Assembly: GCA_020720385.1 (NCBI GenBank)
Contig: DYOR01000009.1
Coordinates: 1-47,423, forward strand
Direction: 5' to 3'
DNA from: Rubrivivax sp.
Lineage (GTDB): Bacteria > Pseudomonadota > Gammaproteobacteria > Burkholderiales > Burkholderiaceae_C
DNA: 47,423 bases
In this document: piece after piece, positions 1 to 10,084 of the stretch
Layout: each line of letters starts with the position of its first letter
Position numbering within the stretch: position 1 is the stretch's first letter
Notes under the pieces: model-generated
The model's database searches: none
Seen by the model: only the letters and a program-made list of their open reading frames with translations
Told to the model about the DNA's origin: nothing
Program-made: the position numbers and the translations under genes

Positions 1-106
1 CGTGGCCATCGAGGCCTTCTACGTGATGGCGGCCCGGCTGGCCCAGGCGCGTGGCATGGACCCGGATCAGCCGCGCCACCTGAGCAAGGTCACGCGCACC
101 CACTAG
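1..106 (+). CDS. SIS-domain sugar-phosphate protein, C-terminal fragment
   Basis: Only the last 34 residues are in the window, reading from base 2 and ending in the stop at 104-106. The tail contains EAFYVMAARLA, then a Gly-Met-Asp-Pro-Asp turn and PRHLSKVTRTH. This resembles the C-terminal end of SIS-domain proteins related to the isomerase half of GlmS, such as the AgaS / NagB-II type glucosamine-6-phosphate deaminases, where the last helix and the PxHLxKVT tail lie near the sugar-phosphate site. The family call rests on this tail alone. The gene starts outside the window. It faces the DUF1631 gene on the other strand across a 34-base gap. Confidence 0.55.
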   Translation, partial: VAIEAFYVMAARLAQARGMDPDQPRHLSKVTRTH

Positions 107-140
107 CGCCCCCGAGGCCGGGCGCGCCCCGTCCGCCCCT

Positions 141-1772
141 TCAACCCGAGGCGGACGACCCCACCAGTTCCTGCACGCGCGCGGCGGCGGCGCCGACCAC
201 CGAGCGCTGCACCAGCGTCTTGGCCAGCCGCTCGGCGTGCATCACCAGCAGTGCGGTGCGGCGCACCGCCCAGGTGGCGTCCGACGCGCCGTCGCCGAAG
301 AGCCAGACTTCGCGCCTCTCGCCGGGCCACAGCAGCCGCGCCTGCACCCAGCGGCCCTGCAGGAACATGCGCACCCACTCGCCGGGTCGCAGGCTGTCGA
401 GCCAGGCCTGTGCCGCGCTCGGTGCATCCCGCGGTGCGGCGGGTTCTTCCATGAGTGAGGCGGGCACCGTGTCCAGCGCGGGGACGTCGAGCATGCCGTG
501 GAAGGTGCTGGGCTGAGCGCGCCCGGCGAGCAGGGTGTCCTCGAGCTTTTGCAGCGCACCGATGTGGCTGGCTGCGGCGGCCACGCGGCGCGTGAGCCGC
601 TTGTGCAGGAACGACTCCAGCCGGTCCAGCGCCCAGCGGTACAGGCCGGTGTTCTGCTCGGGTTCGCTGGCGACCTGGTCGACCGCGGCCTGCGCCACCT
701 TGAGCAGCTGCACGCGCTCGGGGTCCAGCGGGTCGGGTGTCATCTCGGCCTCGAAGGCCAGGCGGTTGATGAAGCGCCACATGGGGTGCTTCTCATGGTC
801 GAGGAGGCTGTCGTCGCGCAGGGTCAGGCGCATGGCCGGGCCCTGCAGGCGCGAGATGAGCAGGTTCACGTCGGCCGGCAGGCGCTCGTCGGTGAGCATG
901 GCCTCGAACAGCCGGGTGACGAGTTCGATGACCTGCCGGTCGGCGCGCTGCTCGCCTGGGCGCTCGGGCTCGGCGCGGTATCCGCGCTGGTACCGCGAGG
1001 GCACGCGGCCGAAGCGCGACGACGTGTCCAGCGGCGCGGACATGGTCTCGACGATGCGGTACAGGTCGGGCACGAAGCTGCTCTCGGGCCCGCGCGCACC
1101 GCGGCGGGATCCCGAGGGCAGGATCATCGTGCGGTAGGACGCAGGCTCCAGACCCATGGCCTCCAGGCGTGACGAGGCGGCGGCGTAGCTCTTGCGGAGC
1201 AATTGCGCCAGCGGCGCGCCCGCATGGCGCATGAAAGCCACCTGGTGCCCGCGCGACAGCGGCAGGGCTTGCGCGGCAGCCCACAGGGCCTGGGCGTAGA
1301 CCTCGGGGCGGAAGGGGTTGTGGTCGGTGGAGACGTCCATGTCGCCGACGAGGGCCGCGGCAAAGGTCTGCAATTCGCGCAACTCGTACTCGGCCACGCT
1401 CTTGATGGCCTCGATGGTGTGCGAGAGCTCCACGTCCAGGGCCACCACATCGTCATCGACGAGGGACAGCACCACCGGCTTGTCGCTTGCGGGGGCGGCC
1501 TTGGCAGCGGGCCGCGGGCCGCCACGGGCGATGGCCTTGCCCACCTGCTCGCGCAGCGAGTGCAGGAAATATTCGGCCAGGCGCTCGCGGTGGGCGAGCA
1601 GCGCCTGCATCAGGTCGCCCATGGCCGAGCGTTGCAGTGGAGCCAACGCGGGCAGGCTCTGGCGGGCGTGTTCGAGCGTGCCTTCGACGAGTTGGTCGAA
1701 GAGCAGGGGAGCACGCAGCATCTCGTCGTCGACGAACTGCTGCAGCGCGCGCAGGGCCTGGGGGGCTTCCAT
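141..1772 (-). CDS. DUF1631 family protein
   Basis: This 543-residue protein resembles the DUF1631 family of proteobacterial proteins of unknown function. The N-terminus (MEAPQALRALQQFVDDEML) and a mostly helical, acidic and Ala/Leu-rich body fit that family. No signal peptide or membrane segment is seen. The start at 1772 was chosen over an upstream in-frame codon at 1898 because the family similarity begins here and the upstream part reads through the groEL terminator region. A purine-rich stretch lies about 17 bases before the ATG, so the ribosome site is not strong. Many family members are longer (about 700-800 residues, from memory), so this may be a short version. The terminator between groEL and this gene suggests separate transcription. 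Role unknown. Confidence 0.7.
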   Translation of the reverse strand: MEAPQALRALQQFVDDEMLRAPLLFDQLVEGTLEHARQSLPALAPLQRSAMGDLMQALLAHRERLAEYFLHSLREQVGKAIARGGPRPAAKAAPASDKPVVLSLVDDDVVALDVELSHTIEAIKSVAEYELRELQTFAAALVGDMDVSTDHNPFRPEVYAQALWAAAQALPLSRGHQVAFMRHAGAPLAQLLRKSYAAASSRLEAMGLEPASYRTMILPSGSRRGARGPESSFVPDLYRIVETMSAPLDTSSRFGRVPSRYQRGYRAEPERPGEQRADRQVIELVTRLFEAMLTDERLPADVNLLISRLQGPAMRLTLRDDSLLDHEKHPMWRFINRLAFEAEMTPDPLDPERVQLLKVAQAAVDQVASEPEQNTGLYRWALDRLESFLHKRLTRRVAAAASHIGALQKLEDTLLAGRAQPSTFHGMLDVPALDTVPASLMEEPAAPRDAPSAAQAWLDSLRPGEWVRMFLQGRWVQARLLWPGERREVWLFGDGASDATWAVRRTALLVMHAERLAKTLVQRSVVGAAAARVQELVGSSASG

Positions 1773-1851
1773 ACGGGGCCGATTATCTTGCCTCCGCGAC
1801 CCATTTGTGACAGAGAAAAGGACGTCTTTCGCCGCCCTCGCGTGGCCGCCC

Positions 1852-1889
1852 CAAGCAAGAAGGCCCGCGCATCTGGCGATGCGCGGGCC
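1852..1889 (-). terminator. Rho-independent terminator after groEL
   Basis: An 11-base perfect inverted repeat (GGCCCGCGCAT at 1862-1872 and ATGCGCGGGCC at 1879-1889) encloses a 6-base loop. On the minus strand it is followed by a T-rich run (TTCTTGCTTG). It lies 42 bases past the groEL stop and should end the groESL transcript. Confidence 0.8.
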
Positions 1890-1931
1890 CGCAACCATGA
1901 CAGGGCCGGCGAGCCGGCCCGTCGTGGGACC

Positions 1932-3666
<1,735 letters not shown>

Positions 3667-3678
3667 GGAGCCGCGACG

Positions 3679-3705
3679 AAAGTAAATCGCGTTGCGATTT
3701 ACTTT
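3679..3705 (-). other. Stable hairpin across the groES stop codon
   Basis: A 12-base perfect inverted repeat, AAAGTAAATCGC (3679-3690) and GCGATTTACTTT (3694-3705), has a three-base loop. It contains the groES stop codon (3699-3701). It is AT-rich for this genome. On the minus strand the second arm ends in TTTCG, so it could act as an attenuator, an RNase processing site or a 3'-end stabiliser inside the groESL message. The function is inferred from position only. Confidence 0.6.
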
Positions 3706-3989
3706 TCGACGACCGCGAACAGGTCGTCTTCCTTCATCACCAGCAACTCTTCGCCATCGACCTTGACGGTCTGGCCGCTGTACTTGCCGAACAGCACGCG
3801 GTCGCCCACTTTGGTGTTGAGGACGATGAACTCGCCCTTGTCATTGCGCTTGCCAGGGCCGACAGCCAGCACTTCGCCCTGGTCGGGCTTTTCGGCGGCG
3901 TTGTCGGGAATGACGATGCCCGAGGCCGTCTTGGTCTCTTGTTCCAGGCGCTTGACGATCACACGATCGTGCAAAGGACGCAGCTTCAT
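3699..3989 (-). CDS. groES: Co-chaperonin GroES (10 kDa)
   Basis: GroES forms the seven-subunit lid of the GroEL chamber. The 96-residue protein begins [16 protein letters not shown], has the mobile loop region [16 protein letters not shown] (about residues 17-32) that contacts GroEL, and ends in DDLFAVVEK. The start at 3989 is fixed by the strong ribosome site AAGGAGATGAT directly upstream and by family length; an earlier in-frame codon at 4100 would add 37 unrelated residues. It is the first gene of the operon, 104 bases downstream of a CIRCE operator. Confidence 0.99.
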   Translation of the reverse strand: MKLRPLHDRVIVKRLEQETKTASGIVIPDNAAEKPDQGEVLAVGPGKRNDKGEFIVLNTKVGDRVLFGKYSGQTVKVDGEELLVMKEDDLFAVVEK

Positions 3990-4093
3990 ATCATCTCCTT
4001 GGGAGTCGGGGGTAAGCACACTGCGATGGACCGAGAAAGTCGGCACTCGCTCACATGCGGGAATCGGCGAGCACGAATGTGCTCCGACGATCG

Positions 4094-4120
4094 TTAGCAC
4101 TCAATACGATCGAGTGCTAG
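4094..4120 (-). promoter_or_regulatory. CIRCE operator (HrcA site) of groESL
   Basis: TTAGCACTC (4094-4102), a 9-base spacer and GAGTGCTAG (4112-4120) match the classical CIRCE inverted repeat TTAGCACTC-N9-GAGTGCTAA with one mismatch in the last base. HrcA binds this element and represses chaperonin genes until heat shock. It lies immediately downstream of the -10 box, where it would overlap the transcription start. Confidence 0.95.
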
Positions 4121-4127
4121 CAGGGGA

Positions 4128-4156
4128 ATTATAGGGGCGAGTGCAGACCTTTCAAG
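4128..4156 (-). promoter_or_regulatory. groESL promoter, sigma-70 and possible sigma-32
   Basis: On the minus strand TTGAAA (4150-4155) is followed by 16 bases and a perfect TATAAT (4128-4133), a near-ideal sigma-70 promoter. The same stretch reads CTTGAAA, 13 bases, CCCCTATAAT, which also fits the sigma-32 heat-shock pattern (CTTGAAA and CCCCATnTA) with one or two differences. Dual control with the adjacent CIRCE is plausible; the sigma-32 part is an inference. Confidence 0.8.
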
Positions 4157-4174
4157 GCCTGCTGCCGTGCCGGG

Positions 4175-4372
4175 TCAGTGCGCGGCCGGCGGTGCGTCGT
4201 CGTCGGGGGTCTCGGCCACCGGCACGCGAAAGCGCTCGCTGGCCCAGGCGCCGAGGTCGGCGCTGCGGCAGCGTTCGCTGCAGAACGGCCGCCAGGCGTT
4301 GTCCGGCGCAAACGGCGCGGGCCTGCCACAGGTGGGGCAGGGAACCAGGCGCGGCTTCGATGGGCGCGTCAC
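4175..4372 (-). CDS. yacG: DNA gyrase inhibitor / zinc-binding protein YacG
   Basis: YacG is a tiny zinc protein that binds GyrB and inhibits gyrase. The 65-residue product has the signature zinc ligands CPTCG near residue 12 and FCSERCR near residue 30, followed by [13 protein letters not shown] and an acidic tail. GTG at 4372 is preferred because AGGAGG lies 6 bases upstream; the TTG at 4375 is too close to it. It follows zapD by 31 bases, the usual coaE-zapD-yacG order. The groESL promoter lies just beyond its stop. Confidence 0.92.
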   Translation of the reverse strand: MTRPSKPRLVPCPTCGRPAPFAPDNAWRPFCSERCRSADLGAWASERFRVPVAETPDDDAPPAAH

Positions 4373-4403
4373 CAAGCGCCTCCTGCCGGGCAGCGTCTGC
4401 GCC

Positions 4404-5159
4404 TCAGGCGCACAGCGTGAGCTCGAACGTGGTGTCGGCGCCGGCGTGGCGCAGCCGCCCTTCGGGGTCGGGCCGCATGAAGCGCACGGACACCATCAGG
4501 CGATGGCCGGTGATCTCGGGCACCACGCCCAGCGCCGGGTCGACGCGCACGCGCATGAGTTGGTAGGTGCGGCCCTGCGGCAGGCTTTGCTGGTACTGCC
4601 CGGCCACGGCGAGCACGCGCTGCGCCGTGCCGCTGTCGCGCAGCAGGCCCAGCAGCACCTGCAGCGCCTCGGCCAGCGGCGTGAGGCTGACCATCCAGCC
4701 CTGCAAGTCGGCGCGGCGGCGCGGCGCGGGGTGCTGCTGCCAGGCGTAGTAGGCGGGCAGGTCGAATTCGCAGGTGCCCCCGGGGATGCTGATGCGGCTG
4801 CGGATGCTCATCAGCCAGTCGTTGTTCGCCAGCACCTGGCCGGCCTTGCCCTGCACCTGGTTGAGCTGGTCGAAGGCATGGTCGATGCGCCCCACCACCG
4901 CCTCGAGGGCGTCCTCGGCGACGCCGGGACGGCCGCGAAAGCCCTGCAGTTGCGAGCGGTGGCGCTCGAGCTCCTTGAGCAGGTCGCTCTTCAGGTCGGC
5001 GCGCGACGCCACGTCCATGATCTCGAAGATCGTGGCCAGTGCGAAGTGGTGGTCCACCGCCGTGTCGCGCTCGACGAGCTGCCCGAGGCGGTCGAACAGA
5101 TGCTCGAGCCGCAGCATGGTGCGGATGCCTTCGTTGAAGGGGTACTCGTAAAGAACCAA
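4404..5159 (-). CDS. zapD: Cell division protein ZapD
   Basis: ZapD (YacF) cross-links FtsZ filaments at the division ring. The 251-residue protein begins [22 protein letters not shown], the typical ZapD start, and continues with an Arg/Leu-rich helical domain and a beta-rich C-terminal half. The start is a TTG at 5159: the following Val is encoded by GTT and cannot initiate, and the next upstream ATG (5294) would overlap coaE. No good ribosome site is visible before the TTG. It lies 95 bases after coaE and 31 before yacG on the same strand. Confidence 0.93.
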   Translation of the reverse strand: MVLYEYPFNEGIRTMLRLEHLFDRLGQLVERDTAVDHHFALATIFEIMDVASRADLKSDLLKELERHRSQLQGFRGRPGVAEDALEAVVGRIDHAFDQLNQVQGKAGQVLANNDWLMSIRSRISIPGGTCEFDLPAYYAWQQHPAPRRRADLQGWMVSLTPLAEALQVLLGLLRDSGTAQRVLAVAGQYQQSLPQGRTYQLMRVRVDPALGVVPEITGHRLMVSVRFMRPDPEGRLRHAGADTTFELTLCA

Positions 5160-5254
5160 GGCGGGCTCGGGTGGCGTGCGATGCGGCCGGCGGGGCGATG
5201 CCGGGTTCGATTGTTCCACAGCACCTGCAGGCCCCGGCCCGATCCGGGGCGGGC

Positions 5255-5881
5255 TCAGGTCGCCGCCGGCGCGGCACCCATCCACAGCGCCCACAGGGCA
5301 CGCACTTCGGCATGCAGCGCCTGCAGGTCGACCCCGTCATTGAAGATCACCGCATCGGCGAGGGCGCGGCGCTCGGCCCGTGAGACCTGCTGGGCCACGA
5401 CGCTTCGCGCCATCTCTTCGCTCCAGCCTGCGCGCCGCGCCACGCGCTCGATCTGCGTGGCCTCGCTGCAGTCCACCACGAGCACGCGCTGCACACGCGC
5501 GCGCCAGGCACTGGTGGCGCCGAGCAGCGGCACGTCGAAGACCACGGGGCGCTCGCCGGCCGCCTCGGCCTGGCGCCTGGCCTCCTCGCCGATGAGCGGG
5601 TGCAGGGTCGCCTCCAACTGCGCCTTGGCGTGGGTGTCGGCGAAGGCGAGCTGGCGCATGAAATCGCGGTCCAGGGCCCCGTCGCTCGCCTGGACACGCG
5701 TGCCGAACGCCGCGCACAGGGCCGGCATCGCCGCCCCGCCGGGCATGGTCAGCGCGCGGGCGATGGCATCGGTGTCCACGAGCTGCGCGCCGCAGGCCAC
5801 CAGGCTTCGCGCCACGGTGCTCTTGCCGCTGCCTATGCCTCCGGTCAGGCCGATGGCGCGCAGCGGCGGCTTCAGGCCCAA
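5255..5881 (-). CDS. coaE: Dephospho-CoA kinase
   Basis: CoaE phosphorylates dephospho-CoA in the last step of coenzyme A synthesis. The 208-residue protein has the P-loop GLTGGIGSGKST near its N-terminus, the LVDTDAIAR segment that binds the acceptor, a VFDVPLLG motif and a C-terminal lid rich in Arg (VARRAGWSEEMA). The start is TTG at 5881, overlapping the end of pilD by 10 bases; no ATG or GTG is available between pilD's end and the P-loop. It is downstream of pilBCD, as in many gamma- and betaproteobacteria. Confidence 0.95.
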   Translation of the reverse strand: MGLKPPLRAIGLTGGIGSGKSTVARSLVACGAQLVDTDAIARALTMPGGAAMPALCAAFGTRVQASDGALDRDFMRQLAFADTHAKAQLEATLHPLIGEEARRQAEAAGERPVVFDVPLLGATSAWRARVQRVLVVDCSEATQIERVARRAGWSEEMARSVVAQQVSRAERRALADAVIFNDGVDLQALHAEVRALWALWMGAAPAAT

Positions 5882-6816
5882 CCGATCCAATCGAGCACCC
5901 GGGGCAACCCGGCCCAGATCACGACCAGGCCGCCGCCGGCAAGAAAGGGTCCGAAGGGCACGAAGCGACCTTCGCGCAACGCCCCCGTGGCCTTCATGCC
6001 CAGGCCCACCAGGGCACCGATGATCGACGCCATCAGCACCACCGGCAGGATGGCCTGCCAGCCGAGCCAGGCGCCGAGCGCGGCGAGCAGCTTGAAGTCG
6101 CCGAAGCCCATGCCTTCCTTGCCCGTGGCCAGCTTGAAGAGCCAGTACACGCACCACAGCGAGAGGTAGCCGGCCACCGCGCCCCACACCGACTGCTCCA
6201 GGCCCACCCCCGGCAGCCACCCCAGCGCCGCTGCGCAGAGGCCCGCCCAGAGCAGCGGCAGGGTGAGGGCGTCGGGCAGCACCGTGGTGTCCCAGTCGAT
6301 CAGCGCCAGCGCCAGCAGCGTCGCGCCGACGGCGCACCAGATCAGCGCTGCCGGCTGCGCCCCGAAGCGCCAGGCGAAGCCCGCAAACAAGGCCGCGGTG
6401 GCGAGTTCGACCAGGGGATAGCGGGCCGCGATGCGGCTGGCGCAGGCCGAACAGCGGCCGCGCAGCGCCAGCCAGCTGAGCACGGGGATGTTCTCGTGCC
6501 AGCGGATGCGGTGGCCGCAGCTCGGGCAGCGCGAGGCCGGGCGCGCCAGGTTCAGCGGTGCCAGCGCGGCGAGGAACTTCTCCAGGCCGCTGGCGGCGAG
6601 GGCCAGGCGCTCGGGGGGTGCCGTGGAGAACGTGCGCCGGAAGGACTCGTCGTCGCCGAGTTGCGCCGCGACGTCGCCCCACCACTGGCGCTCGAGCATC
6701 AGCGGCAGCCGGTGCACGACGACGTTGAGAAAGCTGCCCACCGCCAGCCCCAGCAGTGCCAGGGCCCAGGGGGAGAGCAGAGCGTCGAGCGGCAGCCCCG
6801 CGAGCCAGGCCGCCAC
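5872..6816 (-). CDS. pilD: Prepilin peptidase / N-methyltransferase PilD
   Basis: PilD cleaves the leader of type IV prepilins in the inner membrane and methylates the new N-terminus. The 314-residue protein has an N-terminal membrane helix, a cytoplasmic loop with two zinc CxxC pairs (Cys97/Cys100 and Cys122/Cys125), and about seven further hydrophobic segments. The aspartyl protease sites are visible in LIDWDTTVLPD (about 172-182) and GMGFGDFK (about 235-242). The start is GTG at 6816, one base after the pilC stop, which suggests translational coupling. Overlap with coaE is 10 bases. Confidence 0.96.
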   Translation of the reverse strand: MAAWLAGLPLDALLSPWALALLGLAVGSFLNVVVHRLPLMLERQWWGDVAAQLGDDESFRRTFSTAPPERLALAASGLEKFLAALAPLNLARPASRCPSCGHRIRWHENIPVLSWLALRGRCSACASRIAARYPLVELATAALFAGFAWRFGAQPAALIWCAVGATLLALALIDWDTTVLPDALTLPLLWAGLCAAALGWLPGVGLEQSVWGAVAGYLSLWCVYWLFKLATGKEGMGFGDFKLLAALGAWLGWQAILPVVLMASIIGALVGLGMKATGALREGRFVPFGPFLAGGGLVVIWAGLPRVLDWIGWA

Positions 6817-6817
6817 G

Positions 6818-8038
6818 TCAGACGACCGAGCCCAGCTTGAAGATCGGCAGGTACATCGACACCACGATGCCGCCGATGAGCACGCCCAGGATGACGATGA
6901 TGAAGGGTTCCATCAGGCTCGACAGGCCCTTCACCATCTCATCGACCTCGTCCTCGTAGAACTCGGCCGCCTTGCCCAGCATGTGGTCGAGCGAGCCGGA
7001 CTCCTCGCCGATGGCCGCCATCTGCAGCACCATGGTCGGGAAGACGCCGGTCGAGGTCATCGAGGTGGTGAGTGCGGAGCCGGTGGAGACGTCTTTCTGG
7101 ATCTGTTCGGTGGCTTGCGCATAGACGGCATTGCCCGACGCGCCGCCCACGGAATCGAGCGCCTCGACCAGCGGCACCCCGGCGGCGAACATGGTCGAGA
7201 GCGTGCGCGTCCAGCGCGCGATCACGGACTTGTTGATGAGGTCGCCAAACACGGGCACCTTCAGCAGGATGCGGTCCATCGCCATCTGCATCTTCGCCGA
7301 TCGCTTCCAGCTCTCGAAGAAGAAGTACAGGCCGCCCCCACCCAGCGCCAGCATGGCCCACCACCACCGCACGAAGAACTTCGACATGGCGATGACCACC
7401 AGCGTGGGGGCCGGCAACTCGCCGCCGAAGGACTTGAAGACGTCCTCGAAGGCCGGGATGACGAAGATCATGATCACCGTGAGCACGACGAAAGCCACCA
7501 CCATCACCGCCACCGGGTACATGAGCGCCGACTTGATCTTGCTCTTGATGGCCATCGTCTTTTCCTGGTAGATGGCGAGTCGGTCGAGCAGGGCTTCCAG
7601 GATGCCGCCGGCCTCGCCGGCCTCGACCAGGTTGCAGTACAGCGCGTCGAAGTGCAGCGGGTGCTTGCGGAAGGCCGATGACAGGCTCGTGCCCGTCTCG
7701 ACATCGGAGCGGATGTCGTTGAGCAGCTTGGTCATGCGCGGGTTGGTGCTGCCCCGCGCCACGATGTCGAAGGACTGCAGCAGTGGCACGCCGGCCTTCA
7801 TCATCGTCGCCAGCTGGCGCGTGAAGATGGCGATGTCCCGTTGCTTGATCGCGCGGCCCCCGCTGGTGCGGCGCTTCTTCACCCTGGTGATGAGGATGCC
7901 CTGGCGGCGCAGGCTGGCATTGACCACCGATTCGCCGCCGGCGCGCATCTCGCCGCGCACGATCTTGCCGTTGCGGTCCTTGCCTTCCCACTCGAAGATG
8001 ACTTCCTTGCCGGGTTTGGGCAGTGTTGCTGTGGCCAT
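6818..8038 (-). CDS. pilC: Type IV pilus inner-membrane platform protein PilC
   Basis: PilC is the inner-membrane platform on which the PilB motor drives pilin into the fibre. The 406-residue protein has two T2SSF domains (about residues 70-195 and 270-395), each followed by membrane helices, and the characteristic TRQLATMMKAGVPL and GEESGSLDHML motifs. A basic, cytoplasmic N-terminal part (to about residue 65) precedes them. It lies 42 bases after pilB and one base before pilD. Confidence 0.97.
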   Translation of the reverse strand: MATATLPKPGKEVIFEWEGKDRNGKIVRGEMRAGGESVVNASLRRQGILITRVKKRRTSGGRAIKQRDIAIFTRQLATMMKAGVPLLQSFDIVARGSTNPRMTKLLNDIRSDVETGTSLSSAFRKHPLHFDALYCNLVEAGEAGGILEALLDRLAIYQEKTMAIKSKIKSALMYPVAVMVVAFVVLTVIMIFVIPAFEDVFKSFGGELPAPTLVVIAMSKFFVRWWWAMLALGGGGLYFFFESWKRSAKMQMAMDRILLKVPVFGDLINKSVIARWTRTLSTMFAAGVPLVEALDSVGGASGNAVYAQATEQIQKDVSTGSALTTSMTSTGVFPTMVLQMAAIGEESGSLDHMLGKAAEFYEDEVDEMVKGLSSLMEPFIIVILGVLIGGIVVSMYLPIFKLGSVV

Positions 8039-8080
8039 GGGTGTGAGGAGCTGCGCCTTGCGGCGATGAGGGGTTATCGG

Positions 8081-9805
8081 CTATTCGTTGGTAACCGTGA
8101 TGACTTCTTCGAGCGTCGTCACGCCCAAGCGGACCTTGACCAGGCCGGACTGGCGCAGGTCGCGCACCCCTTCGAGTGCAGCCTGCTTGGCGATGTCCAG
8201 CGCCGAACCTTCGGCCAGGATGATGCGCTGGATGGCCTCGGAGATGGGCATCACTTGGTAAACGCCAACCCGGCCCTTGTAGCCGTTGTTGCACGAAGAG
8301 CAGCCCACGGCCCGGTAGGGTTTCCAGTTGCCGTCGAGTTCCTCGGCCTTGAAGCCGGCCTTGAGCAGCGATTCGCGCGGGTAGTCGGCGGGCTTCTTGC
8401 AGTTCTCGCACAGCTTGCGCGCCAGGCGCTGGGCCGTGATGAGGAGCACGCTCGACGCGATGTTGAACGGCGCCACGCCCATGTTGAGCAAACGGGTCAA
8501 TGTGGCGGGCGCGTCGTTGGTGTGCAGCGTGCTCATCACCAAGTGGCCCGTCTGGGCGGCCTTGAGGGCGATGTCGGCGGTCTCCAGGTCGCGGATTTCG
8601 CCCACCATGATGATGTCGGGATCCTGGCGCAGGAACGACTTGAGCGCGGCGGCGAAGGTCAGGCCGGCACGGTCGTTGACATTGACCTGGTTGATGCCCG
8701 GCAGGTTGATTTCTGCCGGGTCTTCCACCGTGGCGATGTTCACGCCCGGCTGGTTGAGGATGTTCAGGCAGGTGTACAGCGACACCGTCTTGCCGCTGCC
8801 GGTGGGCCCGGTGACGAGGATCATGCCGTAGGGGCGGCCGATGGCCTGCAACAGCTGGTCCTTCTCGATCTTCTCGTAGCCCAGGGCCTCGATGCCCACC
8901 TTGGCGCTCGAGGAATCCAGGATGCGGATGACGACCTTCTCGCCGAACAGCGTGGGCAGCGTGCTGACGCGAAAGTCGATCGCCTTGGAGCCGAACTTCA
9001 GCTTCATGCGTCCGTCCTGCGGGACACGCTTTTCCGCGATGTCCATGCGCGAGATCACCTTGATGCGCGAGGCCAGCTTGTCCTTGATGGCCACCGGCGG
9101 CTGGGTGATCTCGCGCAGCTCGCCGTCGATGCGAAAGCGCACGCGGTAGGTGAATTCGTAGGGTTCGAAGTGCAGGTCCGACGCGCGCATGTTGATGGCG
9201 TCGATGAGCATCTTCTGCAGGAAGCGCACGACCGGGGCGTCTTCGACCTCGGTGGTGACATCGGCGGCCTCGGCCGCGGAGGTGTCCTCCTCGGTGACGT
9301 CGAAATCGAAGTCCGCGCTGGCCAGCGTCTCCAGCACCTCGTTGGCGCTCGTGCCCTGCGCCTCGAGCTGACGCATCAGCTTGTCGTACTCGACGATGAC
9401 CCACTCCGGCGTGAGCTGGGTGGCGAACTTGATGCGCTCGACCGCTTCCTGGTCGGTGGGGTCGGCCGCGCCGATGAACAGGCGGTTGCCGCGCTTGCCC
9501 AGCACCATGAGCTGGTACTGCGCGGCGATCTTCTGATCGACGAGGTTGCGCGGCAGCTTCTGCATGTCGACCGCGTTCAGGTCAATGAGCGGCAGCGCCA
9601 GCGCCGCCGCCAACGTGTGCGCCACGTCGTCGGACTTGACCACGCCGGCGCTGACCGCGGCCGCGACAAAGCTGGCCTTGCGCTCGCGTGCGCTCCTGGA
9701 CAGGTCTTCGGCGGCCTTGGCCGTCAGCTTGCCGGCGTTGACGAGCACCCGCGCCACGCCCGAGAGCGAGGACTGCGGCGGTTCGACCTGCGTCTCCGTG
9801 GCCAT
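8081..9805 (-). CDS. pilB: Type IV pilus assembly ATPase PilB
   Basis: PilB is the hexameric ATPase that powers pilus extension. The 574-residue protein has an N-terminal MshEN-like domain (about 1-170) and a secretion ATPase core with Walker A GPTGSGKT, the Asp box (TVEDPAE), Walker B DIIMVGEIRD and the His box TGHLVMSTLHTND. A zinc clip follows (CENC and CSSC, about 45 residues apart). It is the first gene of pilB-pilC-pilD. The 150 bases upstream, up to tRNA-Pro, contain a 12-base palindrome CCGGTGCACCGG (9927-9938) but no convincing promoter. Confidence 0.97.
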   Translation of the reverse strand: MATETQVEPPQSSLSGVARVLVNAGKLTAKAAEDLSRSARERKASFVAAAVSAGVVKSDDVAHTLAAALALPLIDLNAVDMQKLPRNLVDQKIAAQYQLMVLGKRGNRLFIGAADPTDQEAVERIKFATQLTPEWVIVEYDKLMRQLEAQGTSANEVLETLASADFDFDVTEEDTSAAEAADVTTEVEDAPVVRFLQKMLIDAINMRASDLHFEPYEFTYRVRFRIDGELREITQPPVAIKDKLASRIKVISRMDIAEKRVPQDGRMKLKFGSKAIDFRVSTLPTLFGEKVVIRILDSSSAKVGIEALGYEKIEKDQLLQAIGRPYGMILVTGPTGSGKTVSLYTCLNILNQPGVNIATVEDPAEINLPGINQVNVNDRAGLTFAAALKSFLRQDPDIIMVGEIRDLETADIALKAAQTGHLVMSTLHTNDAPATLTRLLNMGVAPFNIASSVLLITAQRLARKLCENCKKPADYPRESLLKAGFKAEELDGNWKPYRAVGCSSCNNGYKGRVGVYQVMPISEAIQRIILAEGSALDIAKQAALEGVRDLRQSGLVKVRLGVTTLEEVITVTNE

Positions 9806-9955
9806 CGAGATCAGCTCAGCGCGTGCATATCCGAAAGATCATCGCCGATCCGCTTCGAGGTGTAAACGCCGAACAGCCGCTGACTGCGGCCATAGACGAT
9901 TGGTTACGGGCTGTGCGGCGCACGATCCGGTGCACCGGAGGTGCTGCGGGAAACC

Positions 9956-10032
9956 TGGTCGGGGTGAGAGGATTCGAACCTCCGGCCTCTACGTCCCGAA
10001 CGTAGCGCTCTACCAGGCTAAGCTACACCCCG
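9956..10032 (-). tRNA. tRNA-Pro (anticodon CGG)
   Basis: The minus strand folds into a complete cloverleaf. The acceptor stem is CGGGGTG with CACCCCG, the anticodon stem is CTACG with CGTAG around the loop TTCGGGA (anticodon CGG), and the T-arm carries TTCGAAT. Discriminator A and a genomically encoded CCA end are present, giving 77 bases. It lies between ispB and pilB on the same strand. Confidence 0.97.
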
Positions 10033-10084
10033 ATGCGGCCGCGTTGGACCAACCCGGCCGACGGCCTCACTCACAGGCATCGTG

